From Pseudogemmobacter lacusdianii (lineage in GTDB: Bacteria; Pseudomonadota; Alphaproteobacteria; Rhodobacterales; Rhodobacteraceae), in assembly GCF_030848395.1 (NCBI RefSeq), contig NZ_JAVDBT010000019.1, forward strand, positions 1 through 57,991: DNA of 57,991 bases. Direction: 5' to 3'. A model generated the notes under the pieces. That model was not told the DNA's origin, made no database searches, and worked only from the letters and a program-made list of their open reading frames with translations. This document shows, piece after piece, positions 41,120-50,163 of this stretch. A program made the position numbers and the translations under genes. Every line of letters starts with the position of its first letter. Positions within the stretch are counted from its first letter, which is position 1.

Positions 41120-41851
41120 CTAAGCCGAGATAAACTCACGCACGAAGTCGCTCGCAGGCCGCGCGCGGATATCGGCAGGCTTGCCGATCTGCTCAATCCG
41201 CCCGCCGGTTTGCGAGCCAGACATCACCACCACCAGATCGGCCAGCTCCATCGCCTCGTCTTGGTCGTGCGTGACAAAGACCGTGGTCAGCCCGGTCTCA
41301 TCATGGATATCGCGCAGGCCCTGCCGCAGCTCTTTGCGCACCTTGGCATCCAAAGCGCCAAAGGGCTCATCGAGCAAAAGCATCCTTGGCTCAATCGCCA
41401 GCGCCCGCGCCAAAGCCACCCTTTGCCGCTGCCCGCCCGAAAGCTGCGTCGGATAACGAGGGCCGATCTCGGGCAGTTGGATCAGCTCCAAAAGCTTTTG
41501 CACCCGCCGCGCGATCTCGGCTTTCGGCGGACGGCTCGCCCGTGGCCGCGCCTTCAAGCCGTAAGCGATGTTTTCAAACACCGTCATATGCCGGAAAAGC
41601 GCGTAAGACTGGAACACGAACCCCGCCCGCCGCTCTTGCACCGTCAGCCCGGTCGCATCCACCCCATCAAAGCGCACCCGGCCCGAGGTTGGAAACTCCA
41701 AACCGCCAAGGATCCGCAGCAAGGTGGTTTTCCCCGAGCCCGAAGGCCCCAGCAAAGCCACCAAAGCCCCAGAAGGGATCGAGAGGGACACCGGCGCCAA
41801 AGCCGCAGTGGTGCCAAATTGTTTCGAGATTTCATCGATTTCGATATGCAT
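41120..41851 (-). CDS. cysA: Sulfate/thiosulfate ABC transporter ATPase, short form
   Basis: The 243-residue ATPase has Walker [30 protein letters not shown], signature LSGGQRQR and Walker [13 protein letters not shown], all typical of CysA. It ends at about residue 243, whereas many CysA proteins reach about 350 with a C-terminal regulatory (TOBE) part; that domain is missing here. AGGAG lies eight bases before ATG 41851. It is the last gene of the sulfate operon. Confidence 0.9.
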   Translation of the reverse strand: MHIEIDEISKQFGTTAALAPVSLSIPSGALVALLGPSGSGKTTLLRILGGLEFPTSGRVRFDGVDATGLTVQERRAGFVFQSYALFRHMTVFENIAYGLKARPRASRPPKAEIARRVQKLLELIQLPEIGPRYPTQLSGGQRQRVALARALAIEPRMLLLDEPFGALDAKVRKELRQGLRDIHDETGLTTVFVTHDQDEAMELADLVVVMSGSQTGGRIEQIGKPADIRARPASDFVREFISA

Positions 41852-41861
41852 GGGTGTTCTC

Positions 41862-42731
41862 CTAATGCCGGCGCGCGCTGGCAAGCTGATCGGCATGGCG
41901 GATCTCAAGGGCGGTTTTCAGAAGCAGGGTGACAAGGGCCAGAAGGGTCAGCACAGCGGCCATGCTGAAGGCCGCGACCGAGAGATATTCGTTGTAGCTC
42001 ATCTCAATCGTGATCGGCATGGTCGCGGTCTGGCCGCGAATTTTGCCGGAAACCACGGCGACGGCGCCAAATTCCCCCATCGCGCGGGCGTTGCACAGAA
42101 GCACGCCATAGAGGAGAGCCCAGCGGATATTCGGCAAAGTCACCGTCCAAAAGGTGCGCCAACCGCTGGCCCCCAAAGTCAAAGCCGCCTCTTCCTCGGC
42201 GCGGCCTTGCTCGACCATCACCGGGATCAGTTCGCGCGCGACGAAGGGGAAGGTCACAAACATCGTGGCCAAAGCGATGCCCGGAAGCGCGAAGACGATC
42301 GGATAGCCATTGGCCACCAGCCAGCCGCCCGCCCAGGAATTTGCGCCAAACATCAAGACGATGCAAAGACCCGCCACCACGGGTGAGACCGAGAAGGGCA
42401 GGTCGATCAAGGTGATCAAAAACGCCTTTCCCCGGAAATCGAACTTGGTGATGAACCAAGCCGCCGCGATGCCAAAGGCGGCGTTCAGCGGCACCGAGAT
42501 CGCGGCAATCATCAAGGTCAGCTTGATTGCAGCCAAAGCGTCCCGGTTGCCAAGGCTTTTGATCGCCGCCCACCAGCCCTTGGATAAAGCCTCGGCAAAG
42601 ACCACCAACAAAGGCGCGAACACCAAGATCCCAAGGCCGATCACGGCAACCCCGATCATCGTCCAACGGGCAGCGGGGCTTTCTTCGGTGGCCGAGCGGA
42701 AGCGGCCTTCATAGGGGGTGATATCAGACAT
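41862..42731 (-). CDS. cysW: Sulfate/thiosulfate ABC transporter permease CysW
   Basis: The 289-residue inner-membrane permease has [20 protein letters not shown]-like first helix content ([18 protein letters not shown]), an EAA loop [20 protein letters not shown], and [16 protein letters not shown], the CysW hallmark. ATG 42731 is chosen because GGAGG lies seven bases upstream; it overlaps the CysT stop by eight bases. It pairs with CysT. Confidence 0.92.
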   Translation of the reverse strand: MSDITPYEGRFRSATEESPAARWTMIGVAVIGLGILVFAPLLVVFAEALSKGWWAAIKSLGNRDALAAIKLTLMIAAISVPLNAAFGIAAAWFITKFDFRGKAFLITLIDLPFSVSPVVAGLCIVLMFGANSWAGGWLVANGYPIVFALPGIALATMFVTFPFVARELIPVMVEQGRAEEEAALTLGASGWRTFWTVTLPNIRWALLYGVLLCNARAMGEFGAVAVVSGKIRGQTATMPITIEMSYNEYLSVAAFSMAAVLTLLALVTLLLKTALEIRHADQLASARRH

Positions 42732-43575
42732 GACCAATCCTCCTGCGGCTCCAAACCCCGATCAGGTTGATCACCAAAAGCATCGCAAAGCTGATCAAAA
42801 GCATCGCAATCCCAATGGCCGAGGCCTCGTTATATTTGAATTCTTCCAACTGGATAACGATCAGCAGCGGCGCGATTTCGGTCACCAGTGGGATATTGCC
42901 GGCAATGAAAATGACCGAGCCATATTCACCCACCGCCCGCGCCAGCGACAAGGCAAAGCCAGTCAAGGCGGCGGGCATCAGCATCGGCAGGATCACCCGG
43001 CGGATCGTGTGCAGCCGACTGGCCCCCAAAGTGGCCGAGGCTTCTTCAACCTCGCGCTCGATCTCTTCGACCACGGGCTGCACGGTGCGGGTGACGAAGG
43101 GCAGGCCGACAAAGACCAGCGCCAGGAAAATGCCCCATTGGCTATAGGCGATCTTCCAGCCGATCTCTTTCGCCAAAGCGCCAAACACCCCGTTCGGCGC
43201 ATAAAGCGCGGTCAAGGCAATGCCCGCCACCGCCGTCGGCAAGGCAAAGGGCAGATCCACCGCCGCATCCAACAGCCGCCGCCCCGGAAAGCGGTAGCGC
43301 ACCAGAACCCAAGCCAGAAGCACGCCAAAGATCAGATTGAAAAGCGCCGCCAAAAGCGACAGCCGGAACGACAGATACAGCGCCCGCCACACCCGCTCGC
43401 GGTTCACCGTCTCCCAGATCCCCGCCAGACCAAAGCTGGCGCCTTTCAGCAAAAGCGCGCCAATCGGCAGCAGGACGATGATCGAAATCATCGTCAGCGT
43501 GATCCCCATCGAAAGGCCCAAGCCGGGCATCGGTGATCGGTGGATTAAGGGGCGGCGGGTCACAGTTCGGTGCAT
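42724..43575 (-). CDS. cysT: Sulfate/thiosulfate ABC transporter permease CysT
   Basis: The 283-residue permease has the CysT features PGLGLSMGITLTMISIIVLL, VDLPFALPTAVAGIALTALY, an EAA loop EEASATLGASRLHTIRRVIL and ARAVGEYGSVIFIAGN. It forms the membrane channel with CysW. It lies 76 bases after the binding-protein gene, separated by a stable hairpin. Confidence 0.93.
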   Translation of the reverse strand: MHRTVTRRPLIHRSPMPGLGLSMGITLTMISIIVLLPIGALLLKGASFGLAGIWETVNRERVWRALYLSFRLSLLAALFNLIFGVLLAWVLVRYRFPGRRLLDAAVDLPFALPTAVAGIALTALYAPNGVFGALAKEIGWKIAYSQWGIFLALVFVGLPFVTRTVQPVVEEIEREVEEASATLGASRLHTIRRVILPMLMPAALTGFALSLARAVGEYGSVIFIAGNIPLVTEIAPLLIVIQLEEFKYNEASAIGIAMLLISFAMLLVINLIGVWSRRRIGHV

Positions 43576-43613
43576 CGGCGTCTCATTTCACGGGGGAAGG
43601 GGGCGGCGAAAAA

Positions 43614-43643
43614 GGGGCCGGTGGCGTAACCCACACCGGCCCC
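43614..43643. terminator. Intercistronic hairpin downstream of the sulfate-binding protein gene
   Basis: GGGGCCGGTG and CACCGGCCCC form a perfect 10-bp stem with a ten-base loop, eight bases after the binding-protein stop. It probably protects the upstream mRNA or attenuates expression of the permease genes. Confidence 0.7.
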
Positions 43644-43651
43644 GAACGTGC

Positions 43652-44758
43652 TTATTTCGCGATATAGATCTGGTCGAAGATGCCACCATCGCCGAAATGC
43701 TCGGGCTGCACTTTCGCCCAGCCGCCGAAATGCGAGATATCCACCAGTTCCAGATCGGGGAAGCGCGCCACATCATCGGGATTGGCCGCCGACGTGTCCC
43801 AACCGCGATAAAAGTTTTTATAAACAATGGCCTGACCTTCCGGGGTGTAAAGGAAGGTCAGATAGGCCTCCGCGACTTTGCGCTGCTCTTCGGTCTTGAT
43901 ATTGGCCTCGACGATCGCAATCGGCGGCTCGGCCAGCACGGAGACCGAAGGCACCACGATGTCGAACTGATCCTCGCCAAGCTCTTGCAGCGCCAGATAA
44001 GCCTCATTCTCCCAAGCCAGAAGCACATCGCCGGTGCCGCGCTGGGCGAAAGTGTTGGTCGAGCCGCGCGCCCCGGAATCCAAGACCGGCACATGCTCAA
44101 ACAGCTCTTTCACAAAGGCCTGCGGGTCTTGGCCGTTCTTTTCCGCCCAAGCCCAAGCCGCCAGATAGTTCCAACGCGCCCCGCCCGAGGTTTTGGGATT
44201 GGGCGTGATCACTTCAACCCCGTCAGCGACCAAATCACCCCAATCTTTCAGACCCTTAGGGTTACCCTCGCGCACCAGAAACACGATGGTCGAGGTATAG
44301 GGGCTGGAATTATGCGGCAATTTCGACTGCCAATCCTCCGGCAATTTGCCCGCTTCGGCGATCCTGTCGATGTCCGAGGCCAAGGCCAGCGTCACCACAT
44401 GCGCCTCAAGCCCGTCGATCACCGCCCGCGCTTGGCTGCCCGAGCCGCCGTGGCTGGTCTCAATCTCAACCGCCGGATTGCCTTGCGCTTCCCACCAGGC
44501 GGCAAAGCTTTCATTCACCTCGCGGTAAAGCTCCCGCGTCGGATCGTAGCTCACGTTCAGCAGGGTCTGAGCGCCCGAAGGTGCGGCGCTAAACGCCAGC
44601 AATGCCAAGGCAATAGCGCTTGCAGCGCCCTTCAGCCCCGCCACCGGCCAGCCGGTCCAGCGGCGCGCGCCATCGGCGATGGTCAACCGCCCGTCGCCAT
44701 GTTGCGCCACAATCGCGCCCTGCGCCAAGACGGTCCCGGCCAGTTTAATCGTCGCCAT
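43652..44758 (-). CDS. Sulfate-binding periplasmic protein with extended N-terminus
   Basis: The 368-residue protein belongs to the Sbp/CysP family: [20 protein letters not shown] opens the mature domain, and [18 protein letters not shown]-type segments ([18 protein letters not shown]), [20 protein letters not shown] and [11 protein letters not shown] are diagnostic. The hydrophobic signal ([18 protein letters not shown]) is preceded by about 38 extra residues. The ATG at 44758 has GGGAGAG upstream; a GTG at 44644 would give a normal signal peptide. It captures sulfate for the CysTWA transporter. Confidence 0.9.
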   Translation of the reverse strand: MATIKLAGTVLAQGAIVAQHGDGRLTIADGARRWTGWPVAGLKGAASAIALALLAFSAAPSGAQTLLNVSYDPTRELYREVNESFAAWWEAQGNPAVEIETSHGGSGSQARAVIDGLEAHVVTLALASDIDRIAEAGKLPEDWQSKLPHNSSPYTSTIVFLVREGNPKGLKDWGDLVADGVEVITPNPKTSGGARWNYLAAWAWAEKNGQDPQAFVKELFEHVPVLDSGARGSTNTFAQRGTGDVLLAWENEAYLALQELGEDQFDIVVPSVSVLAEPPIAIVEANIKTEEQRKVAEAYLTFLYTPEGQAIVYKNFYRGWDTSAANPDDVARFPDLELVDISHFGGWAKVQPEHFGDGGIFDQIYIAK

Positions 44759-45054
44759 GTTACTCTCCCTATCTGCCGGCGCGGCAGCTGCATCAGCGGC
44801 GCGCGGCGTGAAGTTCCAGAAGGACTGAAGCCCGGGGACGGTCAGCAAAAGCGGCAATGCTGTCACCCTGATCTCCTTGGTCAAACCTGCCCCGGCGGTC
44901 AGTGTTCCGGGTCTGGCTTAATAACGACAGGAGTGGTCGAGTATTGCAACGGAATATTGACGCCTAATTTAATCGTGATTTTAGAAGGAAATTCTCAGCG
45001 CGACTCCAACGGATCGCGGCGGGATCTTCGCCAAATTATAAGGCTGTCAGGGGC

Positions 45055-45519
45055 TTACGCCTGTTCCGGCGCGCCCAGAACCTGATCGGCAATGCTGCCT
45101 TGCCGCATCATATCTTCCAAAGTCAGCGACTCGATGATCAGAAGATAGGACCAGAACACCTCGGCAAAGACCTTGCGGATGCGGCAGCTGGCCTCATCGG
45201 TGCAATCCTCGCAGCGTTGATAGGCGCGGCGCGACAGGCAGGGCAGGGGGGCAATCGGCCCGTCAATCGTGCGCAGAAGCTCCGAGATCGACACATCCGC
45301 CGGCCGCTTGATCATGCTATAGCCGCCCGAACGTCCGCGGGTCGAGGCGATCACGCCAGCATTGCGCACTTCCAGCAAAATATGCTCCAAAAACCGCTTG
45401 GGCGTGCCCGAGCGTCTGGCAATCTCTTCGATTGTCAGCGCCTGAGGTTGGGCTTTGCCCGCCTCATCGGCCAGTGCCAGCAGCGCCTTCAGCGCATATT
45501 TCATCTTCTGCGTGATCAT
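45055..45519 (-). CDS. Rrf2-family regulator with cysteine cluster (CymR/IscR-like)
   Basis: The 154-residue Rrf2 protein has the winged HTH LTIEEIARRSGTPKRFLEHI and GRSGGYSM. It has a cysteine group CLSRRAYQRCEDCTDEASC that could bind an Fe-S cluster or sense thiols. It lies upstream of the sulfate operon on the same strand with a 296-bp AT-richer gap, so control of sulfate uptake in response to cysteine or sulfur status is likely, as for CymR. Iron-responsive roles (RirA) are not excluded. Confidence 0.87.
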   Translation of the reverse strand: MITQKMKYALKALLALADEAGKAQPQALTIEEIARRSGTPKRFLEHILLEVRNAGVIASTRGRSGGYSMIKRPADVSISELLRTIDGPIAPLPCLSRRAYQRCEDCTDEASCRIRKVFAEVFWSYLLIIESLTLEDMMRQGSIADQVLGAPEQA

Positions 45520-45671
45520 ATCCCAGCGTTACGATGAGCATAGACGAGAATCAATGTCGGCTTTGCGGGTTTAGCGGCTTTCTGATTATACACGATAGAG
45601 GCGCTAGACATTTGCTGGTTTGTCTGCATTCTAACGTCACCCGCCCTTAGTGCCGGAAAGGAAGCAGCCCA

Positions 45672-46145
45672 ATGACCGCTCTGGACCTCATCGACCGCAA
45701 GATCGTGGCCGAGCTGATGGAAGACGCCACCCAGCCGATCGCGCGCATCGCCGACCGCGCCGGGCTGTCGCAGACCCCGGCATGGAAGCGCATCCAAAAG
45801 CTTGAAACCACCGGGGTCATCACCCGCCGCGTGGCTTTGGCCGATCCCGCCAAGCTCGGCTTTGGCCTTACCGTCTTTGTCGGCATCGAGGCGCCCGACC
45901 ATTCCGCCGAATGGCGTGAGGCGTTTCTGGCGGCGGTGGAATCGATCCCCGAGATCATGGAATCTTGGCGGATGGCGGGCGAGATGGACTATCTTTTGCG
46001 CGTCGCGGTGCCGGATATGGCGGCCTATGACGGGCTTTATAAGCGGCTCACCGATGCGGTGGCGATCAAGAATGTCACCAGCCATTTCGCGATGGAGCGG
46101 ATGAAGTTCACAACCGCTTACCCCGTAGACGTCAAAAACCGCTAA
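45672..46145 (+). CDS. Lrp/AsnC-family transcriptional regulator
   Basis: The 157-residue Lrp-type protein has an N-terminal HTH (DLIDRKIVAELMEDATQPIA, ARIADRAGLSQTPAWKRIQK). A C-terminal RAM amino-acid-sensing domain contains the WRMAGEMDYLLRVAVPDMAA strand pair. GGAAAGGAAG precedes the ATG. It may regulate the small membrane protein gene 175 bases downstream or an amino-acid pathway elsewhere; nothing in the window settles its effector. Confidence 0.9.
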   Translation: MTALDLIDRKIVAELMEDATQPIARIADRAGLSQTPAWKRIQKLETTGVITRRVALADPAKLGFGLTVFVGIEAPDHSAEWREAFLAAVESIPEIMESWRMAGEMDYLLRVAVPDMAAYDGLYKRLTDAVAIKNVTSHFAMERMKFTTAYPVDVKNR

Positions 46146-46320
46146 GAAAACCTGCCGAGCGGAGAATAATTTTTCCCAGAGCGGCAAAATTCGCACAAGA
46201 TTAATCACGAGTATCTTGCTAGATTAACTGTGACGAGTCGACGACGGCCTTGGTTTCCGGATCGATCTGCCCCGATCCCCTTAGGCCCCGCCGGCGCTGC
46301 CCGTCATGTAGGAGCCAAAG

Positions 46321-46476
46321 ATGAACCGTCTTTTCCGTCAACCTGATCGCGGCCCGCTCGGCTATGCCGCGCTGGCGATCTTCGTTTTGGCCTATCTCTT
46401 TGCTGTCGCGCTGATCGTGGCGCCGGGCCAGATCCTGCCCAAGCCCTCGGCTGCCGTCTACGAAACCGCTGAATAA
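46321..46476 (+). CDS. 51-residue single-helix membrane protein (small paralogue A)
   Basis: The frame opens at ATG 46321, eight bases after TAGGAG. It encodes a short basic N-terminus (MNRLFRQPDRG), one transmembrane helix (YAALAIFVLAYLFAVALIVA) and a PGQILPKPS tail. It is similar to the small protein at 52894-53043: both have an aromatic-Ala-Tyr centre (F/I-x-x-AY) and LI(V/L)(A/T)P at the end of the helix. It stands convergent to tonB. No known family comes to mind; a subunit of an inner-membrane complex of the Ton or haem system is a guess. Confidence 0.72.
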   Translation: MNRLFRQPDRGPLGYAALAIFVLAYLFAVALIVAPGQILPKPSAAVYETAE

Positions 46477-46500
46477 GACCACCACCAGATAAGGCCTGCG

Positions 46501-46529
46501 CCGCCCCTTTTCCCGTAGGGAAGGGGCGG
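46501..46529. terminator. Terminator between the small membrane protein gene and tonB
   Basis: A stem of CCGCCCC, two bulged T and CCC pairs with GGGAAGGGGCGG around a GTA loop. It lies between convergent genes. Confidence 0.6.
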
Positions 46530-46557
46530 CGCGGCGCGTTTCGGCAGCGATGTCGGC

Positions 46558-47397
46558 TCAGCTGCCGATCTGGAAGGAATAGCTCACCGTGGCGCCGCTT
46601 GGCGTCGGACCAAAGGGCCCCGACTTGCGCACCGCATCCAGTGCTGCACCATCAAGCTTGCTGTCGCCAGAGCTTTGCAAAATCTGCACCGAGGCCAACC
46701 CACCATTTGCCGCAATGGTCAGCCCGACCAGTGCCGTGCCACGGCCCTTGATCCGGCGGGTTTTCTTCTGAATCTTCTTAAAGACCGAGGTCTGATAGGC
46801 CTTGGGCGAGACATTCGAGCCGCCCTGCGCCTTGCCCGCCTTGGCGCCGGTGGCCGCGGCTTTGGCATCGGCCTGAACGCTGTCTTTCTCGGTTTTCTCG
46901 GCCTTTTTCGGCGCTTCCGCGACCTCTCTGGGCTTCTCGGCCTTCTTCTTCGGCTTGGGCTCAGGTTTCGGTTCGGGCCTTTTCTCAGCCTTCTTCACCG
47001 GCTCAACCGGCTTTTCTTCCACCTTTTCTGGCTCCACCGGCTCTTCGGGGGGCGGCGGCAAAGCCAGATCGGCAACGGCGGGCGTTTCGATCTTTGGCAA
47101 GCTCAAGGGCGTGTGGAAGGGCTTTTCTGGCGGCAGTTCCTCGGCAATCTCAGGCGGCGGTGCCTCATCGGGCAAAGCCGCCTGCTGGTTGACCTCATCC
47201 ATCACCTCGGGGGCTTCTTCCGCCACAGCTGCCACCGTCGGTGCGCTTGATGGCAGCATCGACAGGTCCAGCATCATCGGCGCATCCGTCACCCGGCTTT
47301 GCTGCACCATTGCCAGTGCCGCAGCACCCGACAGCAAAGCCGCCGAGGAGGCACCCGCCAAAAGCCAACCGATAAACCGCGAAGGAGCCGCACTCAT
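46558..47397 (-). CDS. tonB: TonB energy-transducing protein
   Basis: The 279-residue protein has an N-terminal membrane anchor (GWLLAGASSAALLSGAAALA). A long Pro/Glu/Lys-rich spacer (about 80-185, with PVEPEKVEEKPVEPVKKAEK) follows. The C-terminal TonB domain (YQTSVFKKIQKKTRRIKGRG, then LDGAALDAVRKSGPFGPTPS) contacts outer-membrane receptors. It follows ExbD with a short overlap and links the ExbB/ExbD motor to haem or siderophore receptors. No receptor gene is in the window. Confidence 0.9.
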   Translation of the reverse strand: MSAAPSRFIGWLLAGASSAALLSGAAALAMVQQSRVTDAPMMLDLSMLPSSAPTVAAVAEEAPEVMDEVNQQAALPDEAPPPEIAEELPPEKPFHTPLSLPKIETPAVADLALPPPPEEPVEPEKVEEKPVEPVKKAEKRPEPKPEPKPKKKAEKPREVAEAPKKAEKTEKDSVQADAKAAATGAKAGKAQGGSNVSPKAYQTSVFKKIQKKTRRIKGRGTALVGLTIAANGGLASVQILQSSGDSKLDGAALDAVRKSGPFGPTPSGATVSYSFQIGS

Positions 47398-47804
47398 TGC
47401 GCGCCCTCCAATCCAACCAAGGCCACCTTCAGATAGCCCGCGGCGCGCAAGGCGTCCAAAACCCCCATCAATGCGCCGTAATCGATGCTGCGATCGGCGC
47501 GCAGGAAGACCGGCGTGTCGCGCTTGCCGCCGGTTTCTGCATCCAGAGCTGCGGCCAAAGCGGCTGTATCCAGCGCGGTTTCATGCAGCATCAGGCTGCG
47601 ATCCGCGGTGAAGGTCAGCCACAAAGGCTCATCGGGGCGGTCGGTGCTGGGCGCGGTTGAACCGGGCAGATCCACGGCGATATCCACCGTCGACAAAGGC
47701 GCTGCCACCATGAAAACAATCAGCAAAACTAGGATAACGTCGATGAAAGGCGTGACGTTGATCTCGCTCAGCTCGCTCTCGCCTTCGTCCAGCTTGACCG
47801 CCAT
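47394..47804 (-). CDS. exbD: ExbD biopolymer transport protein
   Basis: The 136-residue protein has a short cytoplasmic start and one transmembrane helix with the essential Asp in INVTPFIDVILVLLIVFMVA. A periplasmic domain follows (PVFLRADRSIDYGALMGVLD). Its ATG lies one base after the ExbB stop, and its stop overlaps the TonB start. It forms the proton-driven motor with ExbB. Confidence 0.92.
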   Translation of the reverse strand: MAVKLDEGESELSEINVTPFIDVILVLLIVFMVAAPLSTVDIAVDLPGSTAPSTDRPDEPLWLTFTADRSLMLHETALDTAALAAALDAETGGKRDTPVFLRADRSIDYGALMGVLDALRAAGYLKVALVGLEGAQ

Positions 47805-47805
47805 C

Positions 47806-48753
47806 TTAGGCCTCCATCCGCGCATCCAGCGCCTGGCTGAAGCGGCGCAGCACCTCGGCGGTGCCATCGGCCAGCTTGTGGCGATAGGCGGTGATCCGGC
47901 GCTGGCAGCGGTTGTACAAGAGCACGGCCGGGATCGCGGCAACAAGGCCAATGCCGGTGGCCAAAAGCGCCTCGGCAATGCCCGGTGCCACCACCGAAAG
48001 GCTGGTGGTCTTGGTGGCGGCAATCGCCAAGAAGCTGTTCATGATGCCGAAAACCGTGCCGAACAGCCCGACAAACGGCGCGACCGACCCGATCGAGGCC
48101 AAAAGCCCAGTGCTGCCGCGCAGCTCTTGCACCGCACCCGCCTCAATCCGTTCCAGCGACAGATCCAGACGTCCGCGGGCCGAGGCGCGCAGATCCGCGG
48201 TCAAAGGCTTCGGCAGTTCGGCCAGCTCCGCCGCCGCCGCCCGGATGCTCAGCGCCAAGGGGCCATTGCCTTCGGTCAAGGCAAGCCCCTCGCTGGCGCG
48301 CAAAGCCGCATGGGTCTTGGCCAGACGCGCAAAGGCCAGTTGGAACTCAACCATTTTAAACAGGAAAATCGTCAGCACCGCGAAGATCGAGGCCGCAAGC
48401 AGCGCCATCACCGCCTGCACCACCGGATGCGCCATCAACACAAGGCTCATCAAATCGGTCTCAACATGCGGCGCGGCAGGTTGCGGATCGCTCACCGGCA
48501 AAGCAGGGGCGGCGGCCGGTGCAGCCTCTTGTGCTGCGGCAGCCTCAGCCTCAGTCTCTGGTGCGACCGGCGCCTCGGTCGCGGGCAGAGCCACGCTCGG
48601 CGTCTCAGTGGCAGGGGCAGCCAGCTCCGGCGCGCTCGTGGACACTTCTGGCGTTGCAGCCTCTTGCGCCCAAGCGCCCCCGGACAAGGCCATTAACCCA
48701 ACCAGACCGGCAGTTGCAGTCAAGCGCAGCTTCGCGGGGGTGATCTTCAACAT
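47806..48753 (-). CDS. exbB: ExbB biopolymer transport protein with long N-terminal extension
   Basis: The 315-residue MotA/TolQ/ExbB protein has a signal-like N-terminus ([19 protein letters not shown]). A periplasmic Ala/Pro/Glu-rich extension of about 80 residues precedes the three-helix core, with [20 protein letters not shown] and [23 protein letters not shown] 48753 is chosen because GAGG lies six bases upstream. It heads exbB-exbD-tonB and diverges from hmuS, with an iron-box candidate between. Confidence 0.9.
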   Translation of the reverse strand: MLKITPAKLRLTATAGLVGLMALSGGAWAQEAATPEVSTSAPELAAPATETPSVALPATEAPVAPETEAEAAAAQEAAPAAAPALPVSDPQPAAPHVETDLMSLVLMAHPVVQAVMALLAASIFAVLTIFLFKMVEFQLAFARLAKTHAALRASEGLALTEGNGPLALSIRAAAAELAELPKPLTADLRASARGRLDLSLERIEAGAVQELRGSTGLLASIGSVAPFVGLFGTVFGIMNSFLAIAATKTTSLSVVAPGIAEALLATGIGLVAAIPAVLLYNRCQRRITAYRHKLADGTAEVLRRFSQALDARMEA

Positions 48754-48969
48754 CTCTTGCCTCAAGCCGGGGCCAATCTCCGGCATTTACCGCCAAATTT
48801 CGGCGCCTGCGCCGAATGTTTCCGGCAGGTCCGCGCCAAAATGCGGCCAGTTTTCCATCTCCCAGCGCCTGCTCTCAAAGCAGAGGAGGCAACCACTGGA
48901 ACGCTCGCAGGGCTTCTACCTTTCGCGTGCGCCGGGCTTATGGGCTAGGGCTGGCCGTAGAAGATTCTG

Positions 48970-48984
48970 ACTTGAACTGTCAGG
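48970..48984. promoter_or_regulatory. Iron-responsive operator candidate (TGA-N9-TCA)
   Basis: TGA-CTTGAACTG-TCA lies between the divergent exbB and hmuS genes. TGA-N9-TCA is the described core of RirA-type iron boxes in alphaproteobacteria. A TTCTAGAA palindrome at 48994-49001 could be a further Irr-like site. Confidence 0.5.
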
Positions 48985-49125
48985 AGTGCGCTTCTAGAAA
49001 TGCCTACTGTAATTGTCAAGTATCTGAGCCCCCGCAAGGGGCCCTTAGAATAAGGCAAATTCCGCCCGCGCCCCAGCCGCCGCCAGTGACGCGCGTATCC
49101 AAATGGACCACTGGAAGGACATGTC

Positions 49126-50163
49126 ATGGCCAAACTGGCCCCTGAGCAGATTCGCGCCGCCCGTTCCGAGAATATGAAAGCCCGCGCCCGGGATTTCGCT
49201 ATGGTGCAAGGCATCACCGAGGCGGATCTGGTCGCGGCCTATGTCGGCCAGACCGCCACCGCGATCGTCGCCGACCCAGACCGGCTGTTGCCTTGGGTGG
49301 GCAAGCTTGGCGATGTCATGGCACTGACCCGCAACGCGCATTGCGTGCATGAACGGCGCGGCACTTACCTTGATTACCGCACCGGCGCCTTTGCTGCGAT
49401 GGTGCTTGGGCCCGAGATTGATCTGCGGGTCTTCGGCAAGCATTGGGTGCATGCCTATGCGGTGGAAGAGCCGGGCGAGAATGGCCCGCGCCGCAGCCTG
49501 CAAGTCTTTGATGCCGCAGGCGATGCTGTGCATAAAGTTTGGCTGAATGCCGAGTCTGACCACGGGCCTTGGGCCGATCTCCTCGCCAATATGCGCCTGC
49601 CCGAGCAGTCCGACAGGCTCACGCTCACGGAACCCAAACCAGCTGATCCCGCCAAGGGTGAGCCCGACCAAGCCGCCGGGCTGCGCCAGGCTTGGGACGC
49701 GATGACCGACACCCATCAATTCATCGGCATGACCCGCGATCAAGGCGTCAACCGCCTCGGCGCCTACCGGATTGCCGGCGCGCCCTATGCCGAACGGCTT
49801 GACCCGAAATCCGTGACGCTGACCCTTGAACGCGCCGCCGAGGGCCAGATCCCGGTGATGATCTTCGTTGGCAATATGGGCTGCATCCAGATCCACGGCG
49901 GTCCGATCGAAAAGGTTATGCCGATGGGGCCTTGGATCAACGTCATGGATCCGCGCTTCAACCTGCACCTGCGCACCGACCGTCTGGCCGAGGTTTACCG
50001 CGTCTGGAAACCCACCCGCACCGGCGATGTCTTCAGCGTCGAAGGTTTTGCCGCGGATGGAGAACTGATCTTGCAGATCTTCGGTTACCGCAAAGACACG
50101 CCCGCCGAGCCGTGGAATGCCCTCGTCGCAGAGCTGCCCGCACTGGAAGAGGTGCAAGCATGA
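49126..50163 (+). CDS. hmuS: Haem-handling/degrading protein HmuS
   Basis: The 345-residue cytoplasmic HemS/HmuS/ChuX-family protein consists of two homologous halves. The first half has DVMALTRNAHCVHERRGTYL, with the haem-binding His in the first half. The second contains FVGNMGCIQIHGGPIEKV and WINVMDPRFNLHLR, the conserved signature. It accepts haem from HmuUV and stores or degrades it. The ATG follows GGAAGGACATGTC. It overlaps hmuT by ATGA, forming a single haem-uptake operon. Confidence 0.92.
   Translation: MAKLAPEQIRAARSENMKARARDFAMVQGITEADLVAAYVGQTATAIVADPDRLLPWVGKLGDVMALTRNAHCVHERRGTYLDYRTGAFAAMVLGPEIDLRVFGKHWVHAYAVEEPGENGPRRSLQVFDAAGDAVHKVWLNAESDHGPWADLLANMRLPEQSDRLTLTEPKPADPAKGEPDQAAGLRQAWDAMTDTHQFIGMTRDQGVNRLGAYRIAGAPYAERLDPKSVTLTLERAAEGQIPVMIFVGNMGCIQIHGGPIEKVMPMGPWINVMDPRFNLHLRTDRLAEVYRVWKPTRTGDVFSVEGFAADGELILQIFGYRKDTPAEPWNALVAELPALEEVQA

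Noticed and set aside
46219-46485. Minus-strand frame opposite the small membrane protein
   Set aside because: The plus-strand frame has a good ribosome-binding site and a clean transmembrane helix.
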